A DNA stretch of 64,000 bases from Bradyrhizobium jicamae (GCF_018130215.1 NZ_JAFCKQ010000012.1:1-64000), one strand, 5' to 3'. Numbered from the stretch's first letter, positions 1-9,937 are shown. Translations and numbers: made by a program. The notes: a model not told the origin generated them from the sequence alone.

Positions 1-1
1 G

Positions 2-247
2 GCGCATCTCACCTTCCGGGGCAAGTCCGATGGTGAAATAGCCTTTGGGGCTCTCAAGGGCTTCCTGGATGTGCGCTACGGCACCCGCGACGGATCGGCC
101 TGCGCCGAATTCTCATGGGAGGGGCACGACGAGAATGATCCGTCCTGTGGTCGCGGATGGGCCATGATCGGCACCGCGGGCAGGCTCGTTGGCCACTTCT
201 ACATCCACAATGGCGACGATTCAGGCTTCGTTTGCGAACGCGGCTGA
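2..247 (+). CDS. Hypothetical protein, C-terminal part only
   Basis: An open frame enters from the left edge and ends at TGA 245-247, giving the last 81 residues of a protein. The stretch is polar with several Gly and Trp residues and two Cys (CAEFSW, DPSCGRGW), and ends in FVCERG. I see no domain I can name. It reads like a small compact beta-rich protein, but that is an impression only. It lies 35 bases upstream of a TetR regulator on the same strand. The true start is outside the window. Confidence 0.55.
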   Translation, partial: AHLTFRGKSDGEIAFGALKGFLDVRYGTRDGSACAEFSWEGHDENDPSCGRGWAMIGTAGRLVGHFYIHNGDDSGFVCERG

Positions 248-282
248 GTTCTTCAACAGCCTGCTAGGCGGGAGATCTAGGA

Positions 283-861
283 TTGGGTATTGCCGAGCGG
301 AAAGGCCGGGAGCGGGCTGCGCGCGAGCACCGCATTGTCGCGGCCGCGCGCGTGATCGCGGAGCGCGAAGGATGGGATGCCGTGACCATCCGCCGCCTGG
401 CCGGGGAAATCGAGTACAGTCAGCCAGTTCTCTATTCGCATTTCGAGAACAGGGATGCGATCGTTGCAGCAGTTGCAGTCGAGGGTTTCAAGGAACTCGC
501 AGCAGCTCTTCGGGAAGCGGCAAGCGGTTCGAAGGGACGACGAAACGCTCTCAAGAATGTCGCCATCGCCTATCTCGCCTTCGCGTTCAGCTGTCCTGCA
601 CTCTACGAGGCCATGTTTGTCCTCCCGACGGATTTGCGGTTCGCCGAAGCCGGAACCAGGCCGGAGCTGCGGGCCGGATTCGAAGCACTTGCGGCCGTCG
701 TAACGCCGTTTTGCGTCAATGCTGCTGACGTCACCGAGACCTTTTGGGCAGCCCTTCATGGGCTCGCTGAACTCGAACGGTCAGGCCGGATCAGGCCCGG
801 CATGCGCAGCGAACGCATCGCGCTTGTCGTTCGCGCGATCGTGGCCCCCGGAAAAGGCTAG
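283..861 (+). CDS. TetR/AcrR family transcriptional regulator
   Basis: A 192-residue protein with a TetR-type N-terminal helix-turn-helix at about residues 27-60 (VTIRRLAGEIEYSQPVLYSHF), followed by an all-helical ligand-binding region that resembles the WHG-type C-terminal domain. TetR proteins usually repress a neighbouring gene and release DNA on binding a small ligand. The start is TTG at 283, with GGGAG about 9 bases upstream and no in-frame ATG before the HTH. The natural target would be itself or a near neighbour, but no clear palindromic operator is visible. The family call is firm; ligand and target are unknown. Confidence 0.85.
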   Translation: MGIAERKGRERAAREHRIVAAARVIAEREGWDAVTIRRLAGEIEYSQPVLYSHFENRDAIVAAVAVEGFKELAAALREAASGSKGRRNALKNVAIAYLAFAFSCPALYEAMFVLPTDLRFAEAGTRPELRAGFEALAAVVTPFCVNAADVTETFWAALHGLAELERSGRIRPGMRSERIALVVRAIVAPGKG

Positions 862-967
862 GAGCTCTGGAAGGGCGACCGGCTGCTGCAGCGATTTGGT
901 CGGCAGCAGCGAGGCTCCGTCCGAATCTCCGACAGCGCAAAGAACCCGGTTTGGCTTCCCGGCTGCT

Positions 968-1738
968 TCAGAAGTTCACCCGGTTCGAGATCGCGCCGTC
1001 GACGACGAGGTTGGAGCCCGTCGTGAACGAGGAGATCGGGCTCGCCAGGAACACCGCCGCGTTGGCGATCTCCTGCGGCGCGGCCATGCGGCCGGTCGGA
1101 TTGCGGGCCAGCGCGTCCTGGTAAATCTTGGGCGTGTTCTGCTCGACCATGTTCCAGATGCCGCCCTTGAAATAGACGGTGCCGGGCGAGACGACGTTGA
1201 CGCGGATCCTCTTCGCCGCGTACTGGCGCGCCAGTCCCTTCGCCATGTGCACCAGCGCCGCCTTGATCGGGCCATACGAGCTGGCGCGGTCGGCCTGGGC
1301 AGCCGAGATCGACGAGATGATGATGAAGGCCGCATCGCCGGTCTTTTCGCCGCTCGCCTCGAGGAATGGACGCGTGGCTTCGAAGGCGTTGACCGCGCCG
1401 AGCACGTCCAGACGGAAATTCTGCTCCCACGACGCCGGATCACCGCCTTGCGCCATCGCGCCGGCGTTGGAGAACAGCATGTCGATGCTGCCCAATTCCG
1501 CGGCGACGCCGGCGATCCATGCCTTCAACGCAGCGCCGTCGGTGATGTCGACTGCCGCGCCGGCGGCGCGCACGCCCGAATCTTTCAGCTCGCGTACAGT
1601 CGACGCGACCTGCTCGGCATTGCGGGCACAAACCGCAACGCCTGTGCCTTCGCCGGCCAGCGTCGCCGCAATCGCCCGTCCGATGCCGCGTGTGCCACCG
1701 AGCACGACGGCGTTCCGTCCCTTCAAACCCAGATCCAT
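968..1738 (-). CDS. SDR family oxidoreductase
   Basis: A 256-residue classical short-chain dehydrogenase/reductase. The nucleotide-binding Gly motif GGTRGIG is at residues 14-20, NAGA at 91-94, and the catalytic residues Ser142/143, Tyr155 and Lys159 (YGPIK) follow. The C-terminal segment (GSNLVVDGAIS) is typical of the family. It should reduce or oxidise a carbonyl/alcohol with NAD(P)(H). ATG 1738 is chosen over an upstream in-frame start because AAGGA lies 7 bases before it and the Rossmann strand begins directly after. It converges on the TetR gene; the substrate cannot be told. Confidence 0.88.
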   Translation of the reverse strand: MDLGLKGRNAVVLGGTRGIGRAIAATLAGEGTGVAVCARNAEQVASTVRELKDSGVRAAGAAVDITDGAALKAWIAGVAAELGSIDMLFSNAGAMAQGGDPASWEQNFRLDVLGAVNAFEATRPFLEASGEKTGDAAFIIISSISAAQADRASSYGPIKAALVHMAKGLARQYAAKRIRVNVVSPGTVYFKGGIWNMVEQNTPKIYQDALARNPTGRMAAPQEIANAAVFLASPISSFTTGSNLVVDGAISNRVNF

Positions 1739-2166
1739 TTGCGTGTCCTTTGCTGCTGCGCATCCACTGTAGCGCCCATCGGCACACCGCGCGACCTCTG
1801 TTCTGGCGGCGCCGATCACGATGCGACCAAGCCATGCAGAAACTGCCCGTCGGGCAAATCAGCAAAAACCCGTCAAGTCCTCGCCGCAAAAATATTTCGG
1901 TTTATCAGCATGGCAAACCAGTATATAGATTTTCGCGTCTCACCCGCTCGAGGGGCGCTTCGCGATCGTCACGAACGTTGTGGTGGGATGCGGTGGACGC
2001 TGATGTCGCGATTGACGGTCGCGGCGGATAGCGGATGGCGAAATCGTGCAGGCCTGACGCCCTAGTGGCAGGTGTCGAGTCCTTGGGATGCGCAAGCGTC
2101 TTGCGGATGACGGTGACAATAAAGCCCAGTCTCGCCGGGGAGAGCACGTATAAGCCGTAAACCATC

Positions 2167-2270
2167 GCGCAGGGAAAGCCGGATTGCTCCGGTTACACCT
2201 GTGGTCCTACCCCCGTGCTTCTTGTTGCACGGGACCCATGGGTGCGATCGGCACCCGGCTTTCCCTGCGC
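2167..2270. repeat. Extragenic palindromic repeat, long-stem type
   Basis: The 16-base arm GCGCAGGGAAAGCCGG at 2167-2182 is perfectly complementary to 2255-2270, enclosing about 70 bases that contain smaller dyads (CCCGTG/CACGGG, CCCATGGG). From memory, very similar sequences recur between genes in Bradyrhizobium genomes. No protein is encoded. It may act as an mRNA end or simply be a dispersed repeat. Confidence 0.6.
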
Positions 2271-2344
2271 CCTCTGCTCAAGGAGAGGGCGAAACGAGAT
2301 GCAAGCCTCGGGCAATCATGTCGCGAGAGCGCGAAACCGCGTCC

Positions 2345-2460
2345 TCATCCTCGTGTTATCGCCCGGCTCGACCGGGCGATCCAGTACGCCGCGGCCTCTC
2401 GGCTCAAGCACCGCTGCCTCCGGAATACTGGATCACCCGCATGCGCGGGTGATGACACAG
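2345..2460. repeat. Extragenic repeat with two short hairpins
   Basis: Two self-complementary blocks, ATCGCCCGG/CCGGGCGAT at 2358-2380 and ATCACCCGC/GCGGGTGAT at 2432-2453, flank a central segment that carries CCAGTAC and its near complement. The arrangement matches a dispersed Bradyrhizobium intergenic repeat I know by its phrase CCGGGCGATCCAGTA. It is non-coding. Confidence 0.6.
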
Positions 2461-2504
2461 AATATGTCGCCGGGACGACAGTCGATGGATATCGCACCAT
2501 AAAT

Positions 2505-2792
2505 CTACTCCACCGCCGCACCGACCGGCGGGCCGCCGGGAGGGCGGTGCAGGAAGGTGATCGAGGCGTACGCGCCGACCCACGAGCCGGCTGCGGCGAA
2601 GGCGACGTAGATCCAGTTTTCGGTGTAGCTGATCACCGCATAGGAGGAGAGGAGATACCAGATGCTGCTCCAGGTCGCCGCCGGCACGCGCTTGCGCGCG
2701 ACCACCGCCGAGGTGAACATGACATAGACCGCGTCGGTGGCCGCGGTCGCGATGAAAACGCCGCCGGCGGTGAGGGGATCGAGGGCAGCCAT
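2505..2792 (-). CDS. Small integral membrane protein
   Basis: A 95-residue hydrophobic protein with about three predicted membrane segments (around residues 8-28, 42-62 and 62-82) and a short Pro/Gly-rich tail. ATG 2792 is preceded by AGGAGT at good spacing. There is no signal cleavage site and no enzymatic motif. It is divergent from the CoA-transferase gene that starts at 2911, so the 118 bases between hold promoters for both. Function unknown; it looks like a conserved small inner-membrane protein. Confidence 0.7.
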   Translation of the reverse strand: MAALDPLTAGGVFIATAATDAVYVMFTSAVVARKRVPAATWSSIWYLLSSYAVISYTENWIYVAFAAAGSWVGAYASITFLHRPPGGPPVGAAVE

Positions 2793-2910
2793 TGCAACTC
2801 CTGTTCAGGTCGAAGGGCCTTGATGGCCACAACCTAAGCATGGCTGGCAAACCGCGGCACCGCTTTTCTGTCATCATGCCAGGGCGTACAATTGTCGAAG
2901 AGGACTACGC

Positions 2911-4302
2911 ATGCAGGACGTCAATGACATCCTGGCCGACATCTGGAGCAAGGCCGGCGGCGCGCCGTCCGCGCTCGAGCGTGTCAGGCTCAACGGCAGC
3001 GAACCGCAACTGCCGTCGTCGTTCCGCGTTGCCGCGGCCGCGCAGGCGAGCATCGCGGCGGCGGGGCTTGCCGCGGCGGAGATCTGGCGATCACGCAGCG
3101 GCGAGCCGCAGGAGGTCTCCGTCGACATTCGTCACGCAGTGGTCGAATGCCGCAGCGAGCGCTATCTGCGTGTCGACGACAAGCCGCCGCCGCCGGCGTG
3201 GGACAAGATCGCCGGCGTCTACCGTGTCGGGGACGGCCGCTTCGTCCGCCTTCACACCAATTTCCCGCATCATCGTGACGCCGTCTGCCGCGTGCTGAAC
3301 TGCCAGGCCGAACGTGACGATGTACAGAAAGCGCTGATGCAATGGGACGGCGAGGCGTTCGAGACTGCGGCCTACGCGGCGGGCGGCGTCGTCGCGCTGA
3401 TGCGCACGCATGACGATTGGTCGGCGACGCCGCATGCGAAGGCGCTGGCAACGCTGCCGCTGGTCTCGATCGAGAAGATCGACGACGCCGCGCCAAAGCC
3501 GTGGCCCGCTGGCGACCGGCCGCTGGCCGGCATCCGTGTCCTCGATTTGTCGCGCGTCATCGCCGGACCCGTCGCCGGCCGCACGCTCGCCGCCCATGGC
3601 GCGGACGTGCTGCTGATCTCCGGTCCCGATCTGCCCGCGATCCCGTGGCTCACCATCGATACCGGCCGCGGCAAGCTGACGAGCTTCGTCGAACTGACCA
3701 GCGAGGAGGGGCGCGAGGTGATGCGCCGTCTGGTCACGCAGGCGGATATTTTCTCGCAGGGCTATCGCCCGCAGGCGATCGCGCATCTCGGCTTCTCGCC
3801 GGAGGAGGCGGCGCGGATCAACCCGGGCATCGTCTATGTGACGCTCTCGGCCTATGGCCATGCCGGGCCGTGGGCGGAGCGCCGCGGCTTCGATTCACTG
3901 GTGCAGACCACGACCGGCTTCAATCACGCCGAGGGGCAGGCGGCCGGCGTCGACGGGCCGAAGGAACTGCCGGCGCAGATGCTCGACCACGCCACCGGAT
4001 ATTTCATGGCGTTCGGCGCCATGATGGCAAAGGCTCGCCAGGCCCGCGAGGGCGGCAGCTGGCACGTCCGGGTGTCACTGGCGCAGACCGGGCGCTGGTT
4101 GTGGAATCTCGGCCGCGTCGGTGGCGGCCTTGCGATCGAGGATCTCAGGGCCGACGCGGTCAAACCCTTCATCGAGCAGCTTCCGTCCGGCTTTGGCCGC
4201 CTCAGTGCTGTCAGGCACGCGGCTGACCTGTCCAGGACCCCCGCCTTCTGGGCCCGTCCGGCGATGCCGCTCGGCAGCCATGCCCCGCAATGGCCCGAGT
4301 GA
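2911..4302 (+). CDS. CaiB/BaiF family CoA-transferase
   Basis: A 463-residue family III CoA-transferase. The second half has the characteristic start of the CaiB/BaiF domain (LAGIRVLDLSRVIAGPVAGRTLAAHGADV, about residues 205-233) and the later segments FSQGYRP, LSAYGHAGPW and RGFDSLVQ. The enzyme moves CoA between carboxylic acids. The N-terminal 200 residues also look related to the family, as in enzymes with two half domains. It sits among other acyl-CoA genes, suggesting a role in organic acid breakdown. The acceptor acid cannot be inferred. Confidence 0.85.
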   Translation: MQDVNDILADIWSKAGGAPSALERVRLNGSEPQLPSSFRVAAAAQASIAAAGLAAAEIWRSRSGEPQEVSVDIRHAVVECRSERYLRVDDKPPPPAWDKIAGVYRVGDGRFVRLHTNFPHHRDAVCRVLNCQAERDDVQKALMQWDGEAFETAAYAAGGVVALMRTHDDWSATPHAKALATLPLVSIEKIDDAAPKPWPAGDRPLAGIRVLDLSRVIAGPVAGRTLAAHGADVLLISGPDLPAIPWLTIDTGRGKLTSFVELTSEEGREVMRRLVTQADIFSQGYRPQAIAHLGFSPEEAARINPGIVYVTLSAYGHAGPWAERRGFDSLVQTTTGFNHAEGQAAGVDGPKELPAQMLDHATGYFMAFGAMMAKARQAREGGSWHVRVSLAQTGRWLWNLGRVGGGLAIEDLRADAVKPFIEQLPSGFGRLSAVRHAADLSRTPAFWARPAMPLGSHAPQWPE

Positions 4303-4358
4303 ACCACTCGGTCACTGCTGAGCCTCGTCGTCGATTGCTCGCGCCGGCCGGGAGACAG

Positions 4359-5327
4359 TCAGGTGAAGCCGTAGAGCCGTGCGGGATTGTCGACCAGGAT
4401 CGTCCTGCGGATCGCGGCGTCCGGCGCCCAGGCCGGAAGCTGGTTGAGCAGGCGACCGTCGTCGATCTGATACAGTGGCGTCACATCGGTGACCTTCCGG
4501 CCCGGCGGCGTCACCGAATCCGGATGCGGCCAGTCGGTGCCCCAGACGATGCGCTCGGCATTGGCCGCGATCAGCGCCTGCGCGAGTGGCGCGGCGTCGG
4601 GATAGTCGGGCGCGAGTTTCGAGGCGCGGTAGGCGCCGGAGATCTTGACATAGGCCTTGCCCGATTTGACGAGGTCGAGCAGGTCGGCAAATCCCGGCTG
4701 GCCTGTGCCGAGCGCGGCCTGGGCGCCGCCGAAATGGTCGAACACCACGGGCACCGGAGCGGCTGCAACCAGGTCCTTGATCGCCGCGATCATCGCCAGG
4801 CTGGTGAAGAGCTGGACGTGCCAGCCGCGGGCCTTCATCCGCTCGATCGCGGCCGAAAAGCGCTGCCGGCCGACATTGGGATCGTTGACGCCGCCGGTCG
4901 CGAGGTTGAGGCGGATGCCGCGGAAGCCGGCCTTGTACAAGTTGTCGAGGTCGCTTTCGCTGGTGCTGTCGTCGATCACGGCAACCCCGCGCGCGGTCGC
5001 GCCGCGGGCCATCATGCCGAAAAGCGTCGCCGAATTGTCCGGGCCATAGACGCTCGGGGTGACGATCACCACGCGCTCGACGTGCAGCGCCTTGTGCAGT
5101 GCGCTCATCTCCTCGGGCGAGGCCTGCTCCGGCGTGTAGACGCGGCCGGCAAAGAACGGGAATTTCTCGGGGTCCCCGTGGATGTGGGTATGGCAGTCGC
5201 ACGCGCCGGGAGGCACGTCGAAATTGACCGCCGTCGACGGCTGCGATGCCCTGGACGATGCGTTGCTGCTGGTCATGGTCACTCCCGCCGCGATGGAAGC
5301 AAGCATCATACTGCGTCGCGTCAGCAT
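4359..5327 (-). CDS. Tat-exported amidohydrolase (PDC hydrolase-like)
   Basis: A 322-residue metal-dependent hydrolase of the amidohydrolase-2 family, most like 2-pyrone-4,6-dicarboxylate hydrolases. The metal motif CDCHTHIHGD is at residues 43-52, with FDHFGG near the middle and WGTDWPHP late. It begins with a twin-arginine signal (LTRRSMMLAS), so it is probably folded in the cytoplasm and exported. ATG 5327 is chosen because GGGAGA lies 7 bases before it and it puts the Tat motif at the N-terminus. It converges on the CoA-transferase gene. The substrate is probably a lactone or cyclic dicarboxylate. Confidence 0.82.
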   Translation of the reverse strand: MLTRRSMMLASIAAGVTMTSSNASSRASQPSTAVNFDVPPGACDCHTHIHGDPEKFPFFAGRVYTPEQASPEEMSALHKALHVERVVIVTPSVYGPDNSATLFGMMARGATARGVAVIDDSTSESDLDNLYKAGFRGIRLNLATGGVNDPNVGRQRFSAAIERMKARGWHVQLFTSLAMIAAIKDLVAAAPVPVVFDHFGGAQAALGTGQPGFADLLDLVKSGKAYVKISGAYRASKLAPDYPDAAPLAQALIAANAERIVWGTDWPHPDSVTPPGRKVTDVTPLYQIDDGRLLNQLPAWAPDAAIRRTILVDNPARLYGFT

Positions 5328-5587
5328 TGGGCGTCTCCCTGCGTGCACTGTTGTCATGCGTGTTCGCCACGCTCCGGCGTTATCCGCCGCCGGCGGCAGG
5401 AGGTTATCGGGGGACGGCGCGGGCGGGAAGAGCCCAACGCGCGCAACTGCCGCGGCACGGCGATCCAATTCCTGTCCATCGCCGCGTCGTCGCAGGCGAA
5501 CCCGACTGTCATATGCAGTATAGATTTCAGCTCCCGGCCGCCGATTCCGACGGCCGGTTGTCCATGGCCTCGCCGGGTTGATTGCTG

Positions 5588-7450
5588 ATGCCGAACGTCT
5601 TCTCCGACCCCGAGGCGATTGCGGAACACGTCATTCGCGACGTCGGAACGGATCTCGTGGTCGGATTGCCGCTCGGGCTCGGCAAGGCCAACCACATCGT
5701 CAACGCGCTGTACGCACGGGCCGCCGCCGACCGCTCGATCAAGCTGACGCTGTTCTCTGCGCTGACGCTGGAGAAGCCGAGGCCGAAGAGCCTGCTGGAG
5801 CAGCGCTTCATCGGCCCGGTGATCGATCGCCTGTTCGGCGGCTATCCGGATCTCGCCTATGCGGCCGCGCTGCACGCCGGCGCGCTGCCGGCCAACATCA
5901 AGGTGATCGAATTCTTCTTCCTCGCCGGGCAATGGCTGTATCAGCCGTTCGCGCAACAGAACTATATCTCGGCGAACTATACCCATGCGGCGTCGTATCT
6001 GCTGTCGCGCGGACTGAATGTCGTCCCCCAGCTGGTCGCCAAGCGCGTGATCGACGGCGTGACGCGCTACAGCCTGAGTTGCAACACTGATACGACGCTC
6101 GACGTGCTGCGTGCCCGTGCACAGGGCCGCGCGTCATTCAAGCTGGTCGCCCAGGTCAACTCCGAGCTGCCGTTCATGCCGGGTGCCGGCGATCTGCCGG
6201 CGGATGAATTCGCCGCGGTGCTCGACAGTCCGGAAACCGACTTCCCGCTGTTCGCGCCGCCGTCCGAGCCGATCAGCGACACCAAATACGCCATCGGGCT
6301 GCATGCCGCGGGTCTGGTGCGCGACGGCGGCACGCTGCAGATCGGCATCGGCCAGGTTGGCGACGCGCTCGCGCAGGGCCTGGTGGTCCGGCATCGCGAC
6401 AATGCGCAGTACCGGGGTATCATGAAGCGGCTGCTGCCGGGCGGCGAGTTGCCGGCGTCGATCGAAACCGCGCCGTTCGAGACGGGCCTCTACGGTGTCA
6501 GCGAGATGCTGTTCGAGGCATTCCTCGGCCTGGTCGAGGCCGGCATCCTCAAGCGCGAGGTCGACGGCGTGATCCTGCACGGTGCATTCTTCCTCGGGCC
6601 GAAGGCGTTCTACCGTGCGCTCCGCGAGGCGGCGCCTGAGCGGCTGGCCAGGATCCAGATGATGCCGGTGTCCTTCACCAACGAGATCTACGGCGAGGAG
6701 GATACCAAGCGCCGCGCGCGCGTCGAGGCGCGCTTCGTCAACAACGCGATGATGGCAACGCTGCTGGGCGCTGCGATCTCCGATGGTCTCGAGAACGGAC
6801 AGGTGGTGAGCGGCGTCGGCGGCCAGTACAATTTCGTCGCCCAGGCGTTTGCGCTCGAAGGCGCACGTTCGGTGCTGGCGCTGGAGGCCACTCATCCGTC
6901 CGGCAAGGCGGTGCAGTCGAATATCCGCTGGTCCTACGGCCACGAGACCATCCCGCGGCACCTGCGCGACGTCTTCGTCACCGAATATGGCGTGGCCGAC
7001 GTGCGCGGCAAATCCGATGCCGACGTCGTCGCGGCGATGTTGCAGGTGGCGGATTCGCGCTTCCAGAGCGAACTGATGCGGCAGGCCAAGGAGGCCGGCA
7101 AGCTGGCGCGGAGTTACGAGATTCCGGCCGCTCACCGCGACAACTATCCCGAACGCATCCGCGCGGCGCTGAAGCCTGCGCGGGATGAGGGACTGTTGCC
7201 GTCATTTCCGTTCGGCAGCGATTTCACCGACATCGAGCAGCGGCTGATCCCCGCGCTGCAAATCCTGCAGGACGCGCAGCGGACGCCACTGAAACTCGCC
7301 GGCCTCGCGTGGCAGGGGATGCGGCATCCGCCCGATGCCGCCGATCGCGAATGCCTGGCGCGGCTCGGCCTCGACAAGCCGACCCATTTCGCCGAGCGCG
7401 CCTATCGCGCGCTGGTCACCGCTGCGCTCGCAAAGAGCAGGGAGGGTTAG
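5588..7450 (+). CDS. Acetyl-CoA hydrolase/transferase family protein
   Basis: A 620-residue protein with an acetyl-CoA hydrolase/transferase C-terminal domain in its second half ([15 protein letters not shown], then [14 protein letters not shown]). The family hydrolyses acyl-CoA or moves CoA between acids. The N-terminal region keeps the nucleotide-fold-like start ([12 protein letters not shown]). An in-frame stop precedes TTG 5582; ATG 5588 gives the usual MPNVFSDP start, though no strong ribosome site is visible. Its end overlaps the convergent enoyl-CoA hydratase gene by 4 bases, so the two genes share a 3' boundary. Confidence 0.82.
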   Translation: MPNVFSDPEAIAEHVIRDVGTDLVVGLPLGLGKANHIVNALYARAAADRSIKLTLFSALTLEKPRPKSLLEQRFIGPVIDRLFGGYPDLAYAAALHAGALPANIKVIEFFFLAGQWLYQPFAQQNYISANYTHAASYLLSRGLNVVPQLVAKRVIDGVTRYSLSCNTDTTLDVLRARAQGRASFKLVAQVNSELPFMPGAGDLPADEFAAVLDSPETDFPLFAPPSEPISDTKYAIGLHAAGLVRDGGTLQIGIGQVGDALAQGLVVRHRDNAQYRGIMKRLLPGGELPASIETAPFETGLYGVSEMLFEAFLGLVEAGILKREVDGVILHGAFFLGPKAFYRALREAAPERLARIQMMPVSFTNEIYGEEDTKRRARVEARFVNNAMMATLLGAAISDGLENGQVVSGVGGQYNFVAQAFALEGARSVLALEATHPSGKAVQSNIRWSYGHETIPRHLRDVFVTEYGVADVRGKSDADVVAAMLQVADSRFQSELMRQAKEAGKLARSYEIPAAHRDNYPERIRAALKPARDEGLLPSFPFGSDFTDIEQRLIPALQILQDAQRTPLKLAGLAWQGMRHPPDAADRECLARLGLDKPTHFAERAYRALVTAALAKSREG

Positions 7451-8226
7451 CGATTTTTGTTGACCGGCTTGCGCTTCTCGATGAACGCCGCCATGCCCTC
7501 GGAGCGATCCTCCAGCGCGAAGGTCGAGTGGAACAGATTGCGCTCGACATTCATGCCTTCCGACAGCGGGGTCTCGAAGGCACGGTTGATCGCCTCCTTG
7601 GCCATCGCCGCCGCCGGGCGCGACATCGAGGCGATCTTCTCGGCTGCGGCCAGCGCCTCTTCCATCAGCTTGTCGGCGGGCACGATCCGCGACACGAGCC
7701 CTGCGCGCTCGGCTTCGGCGGCATCCATCATCCGCCCCGTGAGGCAGAGATCCATGGCCTTCGACTTGCCGATCGCGCGCGTCAGGCGCTGCGTGCCGCC
7801 AATGCCCGGGATGGTGCCAAGCGTGATCTCCGGCTGGCCGAACTTGGCGTTGTCGGCCGCGATGATGATGTCGCACATCATCGCGAGCTCGCAGCCGCCG
7901 CCGAGCGCGTAACCGGCGACCGCGGCGATGGTCGGCTTGCGGCAGCGGGCAACGCGATCGCCACCGATCGCGGCGAAGTCGCTCTCGAACATGTCGATGA
8001 AGCCCTTGGGCTGCATCTCCTTGATGTCGGCCCCGGCTGCGAAGGCCTTCTCGCTGCCGGTGATCAGGAGGCAGCCGATGTTGTCGTCGGCCTCGAGATC
8101 GTCGACCGCAGCCGCAATCTCGCGAAACACTCCGAACGACAGCGCGTTCAGCATCTTCGGACGGTTCAGCGTGATGACGCCGACCGGTCCCTTGCTCTCG
8201 ACAATGATGAATTCGAACGTAGCCAT
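7447..8226 (-). CDS. Enoyl-CoA hydratase (crotonase family)
   Basis: A 259-residue crotonase. The oxyanion-hole segment [11 protein letters not shown] is at about residues 61-71 and the two catalytic glutamates are in place: Glu113 ([11 protein letters not shown]) and Glu133 (GQPEITLG), 20 apart as in rat mitochondrial enoyl-CoA hydratase. It should hydrate 2-enoyl-CoA to 3-hydroxyacyl-CoA. ATG 8226 (MATFEFI) fits the family; a longer in-frame start at 8286 adds 20 non-conserved residues. The neighbouring CoA genes support a fatty or organic acid role. Confidence 0.92.
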   Translation of the reverse strand: MATFEFIIVESKGPVGVITLNRPKMLNALSFGVFREIAAAVDDLEADDNIGCLLITGSEKAFAAGADIKEMQPKGFIDMFESDFAAIGGDRVARCRKPTIAAVAGYALGGGCELAMMCDIIIAADNAKFGQPEITLGTIPGIGGTQRLTRAIGKSKAMDLCLTGRMMDAAEAERAGLVSRIVPADKLMEEALAAAEKIASMSRPAAAMAKEAINRAFETPLSEGMNVERNLFHSTFALEDRSEGMAAFIEKRKPVNKNR

Positions 8227-8350
8227 TGACCGTAACCCCGTGCCTGATTTGGCGGGCAATGTGCCCGCTGGCGGGAGGCGCATCAAGAGGCGGAAAGAGG
8301 ATGTCAGGCCCGCGGTGCGGCGCTACCCGCGCCGCAGCCGCAAGGCCAGG

Positions 8351-9067
8351 CTATGCGATGAACATGCGCGCGGCAGACGCCACGGTGAGCAGGGCGCCGA
8401 AACCGATGAAGATCTTTCCGATCAGCGAGGTCTGATCCCAGGTCGAGCTGTCGCCGCCCATCTGAACCGGAGCCGGCTTGGCGGAAGCCATTGCAACCGT
8501 CTGCGGCGGGACCGGTGCAACCGCCTGCGGTGGGACCGGTGCAGGTTGTTGCTGCTCGGCCGCCTGCTGGGGGGCCGGCTGTTGCTGCTGCTGGGCAAGC
8601 TGCTGCGGTTCGGCCGGAGCGGCCTGCTGCAGGGCACGATCGACGTCATTGAGCTGGTCGGATGCTACCACCCTGGGGTCGGCGGGCTGCTGCGTCTCGG
8701 CGATCCTGTCGGGGGCCACCATTGTGTTGACCCTGGCGGAACCGGTGTTCGCCCTGTCGTCCGCTGCCGTGTCGGCGGATGTCAGCTCGGCATTGGCATT
8801 GGCGACCGAGGGCGGGATGCCTGCCGACGTCACGCTGCCGGCGTCGACGGAGTCGTTCCCGGCTTTCTTTCCGTCGGTCGATCTCTGATGCGCAGAGCGC
8901 TTGCCATGCCGCGAAGTCTGGCGGACGGATTTGCTGGTCGCAGCGTCATCGGATTTGGACGCCGCGGTGTCCGAACCGGCCGCACGCGCCGGCAACGGCC
9001 CGGTGAAACAGGCGAACAGCACTGTCGCAACCATCAAGGCCAAGCACTCGCTGGCTTTGATTTTCAT
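8351..9067 (-). CDS. Exported Gln/Pro-rich protein with C-terminal membrane segment
   Basis: A 238-residue protein with a Sec signal peptide (residues 1-29, ending PARA-A), a Ser/Asp/Lys-rich region, a long low-complexity Gln/Pro/Ala tract at about 145-200, and a hydrophobic C-terminal stretch (about 215-235) that may anchor it. No enzyme motif is visible. ATG 9067 has GGGAG about 9 bases upstream. It is divergent from an ECF sigma gene, so it might share that promoter region. Function unknown; the build suggests an envelope spacer or anchor protein. Confidence 0.65.
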   Translation of the reverse strand: MKIKASECLALMVATVLFACFTGPLPARAAGSDTAASKSDDAATSKSVRQTSRHGKRSAHQRSTDGKKAGNDSVDAGSVTSAGIPPSVANANAELTSADTAADDRANTGSARVNTMVAPDRIAETQQPADPRVVASDQLNDVDRALQQAAPAEPQQLAQQQQQPAPQQAAEQQQPAPVPPQAVAPVPPQTVAMASAKPAPVQMGGDSSTWDQTSLIGKIFIGFGALLTVASAARMFIA

Positions 9068-9347
9068 TTGAAGAACTCCCCATTTCGCCTGTCCCGGGGC
9101 GAAAAGAGACCCCGCTGCGTGTCCACACCGGGGCAAAAAAAGGGAATCTTCGGGCTATCGGGGGCGAAAGCTGGGCAATTTCCTCAAGCTATGAGCGGCT
9201 TGCGGGCAAGCCCCGATGCTTGGCGCGCCGATCGATGTTATGAGCCAAGGTATCAGGGGCCCGCCGCGACGATTCTCCACGTCGCGGCCACCGGTATTTG
9301 TCGTGCCGAAGTTCGATATCACGAATCCGTGATCTCCTGCGTCTGGC

Positions 9348-9372
9348 GTAACAAATTGAAAGATCGGTCGAA
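9348..9372 (+). promoter_or_regulatory. Possible ECF-type autoregulatory promoter
   Basis: GTAACA at 9348-9353 and CGAA at 9369-9372 with 15 bases between resemble the GTAACC/CGAA promoters reported for the Caulobacter SigF group. It would start transcription about a dozen bases before the GTG start at 9392, leaving a very short leader with AGGAG at 9382-9386. The spacing is slightly short, so this is tentative. Confidence 0.35.
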
Positions 9373-9391
9373 TTGCATTTCAGGAGCGCGC

Positions 9392-9937
9392 GTGCGCGAA
9401 CGTGACGACGAGTGGACCGGCCTGATGCGGTCGGCCATGTCAGGAGACAGCGCGGCGTATCATCGCCTGCTCAAGGCCGTCACGCCGGTGCTCCGCGCGG
9501 CGGCGCGCCGCGGTCTTGCGCGCGCGGGACAACCGATCGACCAGTCCGAGGACATCGTGCAGGACATCTTGTTGGCGGTGCATTTGAAGCGGCAGACCTG
9601 GGACACCAGCGCCCCGTTTGCGCCGTGGCTGTTTGCGATCGCGCGCAACAAGCTGATCGACGCCCTGCGCCGCCGGGGCAAGCGCATCTTCGTCAACATC
9701 GACGACTTCGCCGAAACGCTGCCCGGCGAGCCGGTCGAGCAGACGGCCTCCGCGAGCGAAGTCGCCGCCCAGTTGCAGACCCTGCCGGCACGGCAGCGCG
9801 ACGTCCTGCAATCGATCGCGGTCGACAGCGCCTCGATCAAGGAAACGGCAGCCAGGTTCTCGATGAGCGAAGGCGCGGTGCGGGTCGCGCTGCATCGCGG
9901 GCTCGCGGCCCTGACGGCGAAATTGCGGGAACAATGA
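9392..9937 (+). CDS. ecfF: ECF sigma factor, EcfF/SigF type
   Basis: A 181-residue sigma-70 factor. Region 2 spans about residues 15-85 (QSEDIVQDILLAVHLKRQTWD, FAPWLFAIARNKLIDALRRR) and region 4 about 120-178 (LPARQRDVLQSIAVD, SIKETAARFSMSEGAVRVALHRGLAAL). It directs RNA polymerase to a small regulon. GTG 9392 is supported by AGGAG 5 bases upstream. Its stop codon overlaps the start of the anti-sigma gene, so the two are translationally coupled. The partner type points to the EcfF group, which responds to reactive oxygen or heavy metal stress; the symbol is by analogy. Confidence 0.85.
   Translation: MRERDDEWTGLMRSAMSGDSAAYHRLLKAVTPVLRAAARRGLARAGQPIDQSEDIVQDILLAVHLKRQTWDTSAPFAPWLFAIARNKLIDALRRRGKRIFVNIDDFAETLPGEPVEQTASASEVAAQLQTLPARQRDVLQSIAVDSASIKETAARFSMSEGAVRVALHRGLAALTAKLREQ

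Larger units (their letters stand above)
1739..2504. other. Intergenic region with two repeat elements
   Basis: About 766 bases between the SDR gene and a small membrane-protein gene. From 1739 to about 2150 I see no gene with a credible start and codon pattern. The right part holds two palindromic extragenic repeats, listed separately. The AT-rich stretch around 1890-1935 may hold the SDR promoter on the minus strand, but no clean -35/-10 pair is apparent. Confidence 0.5.

Noticed and set aside
4290..5588. A 432-codon plus-strand open frame
   Set aside because: It is antisense to the amidohydrolase and lacks a ribosome site and any recognisable domain.
7928..9937. A 669-codon plus-strand open frame
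   Set aside because: Only its last 181 codons, from GTG 9392, are the sigma factor. The rest runs antisense to the enoyl-CoA hydratase and the Gln/Pro-rich protein and has a composition typical of high-GC antisense frames.
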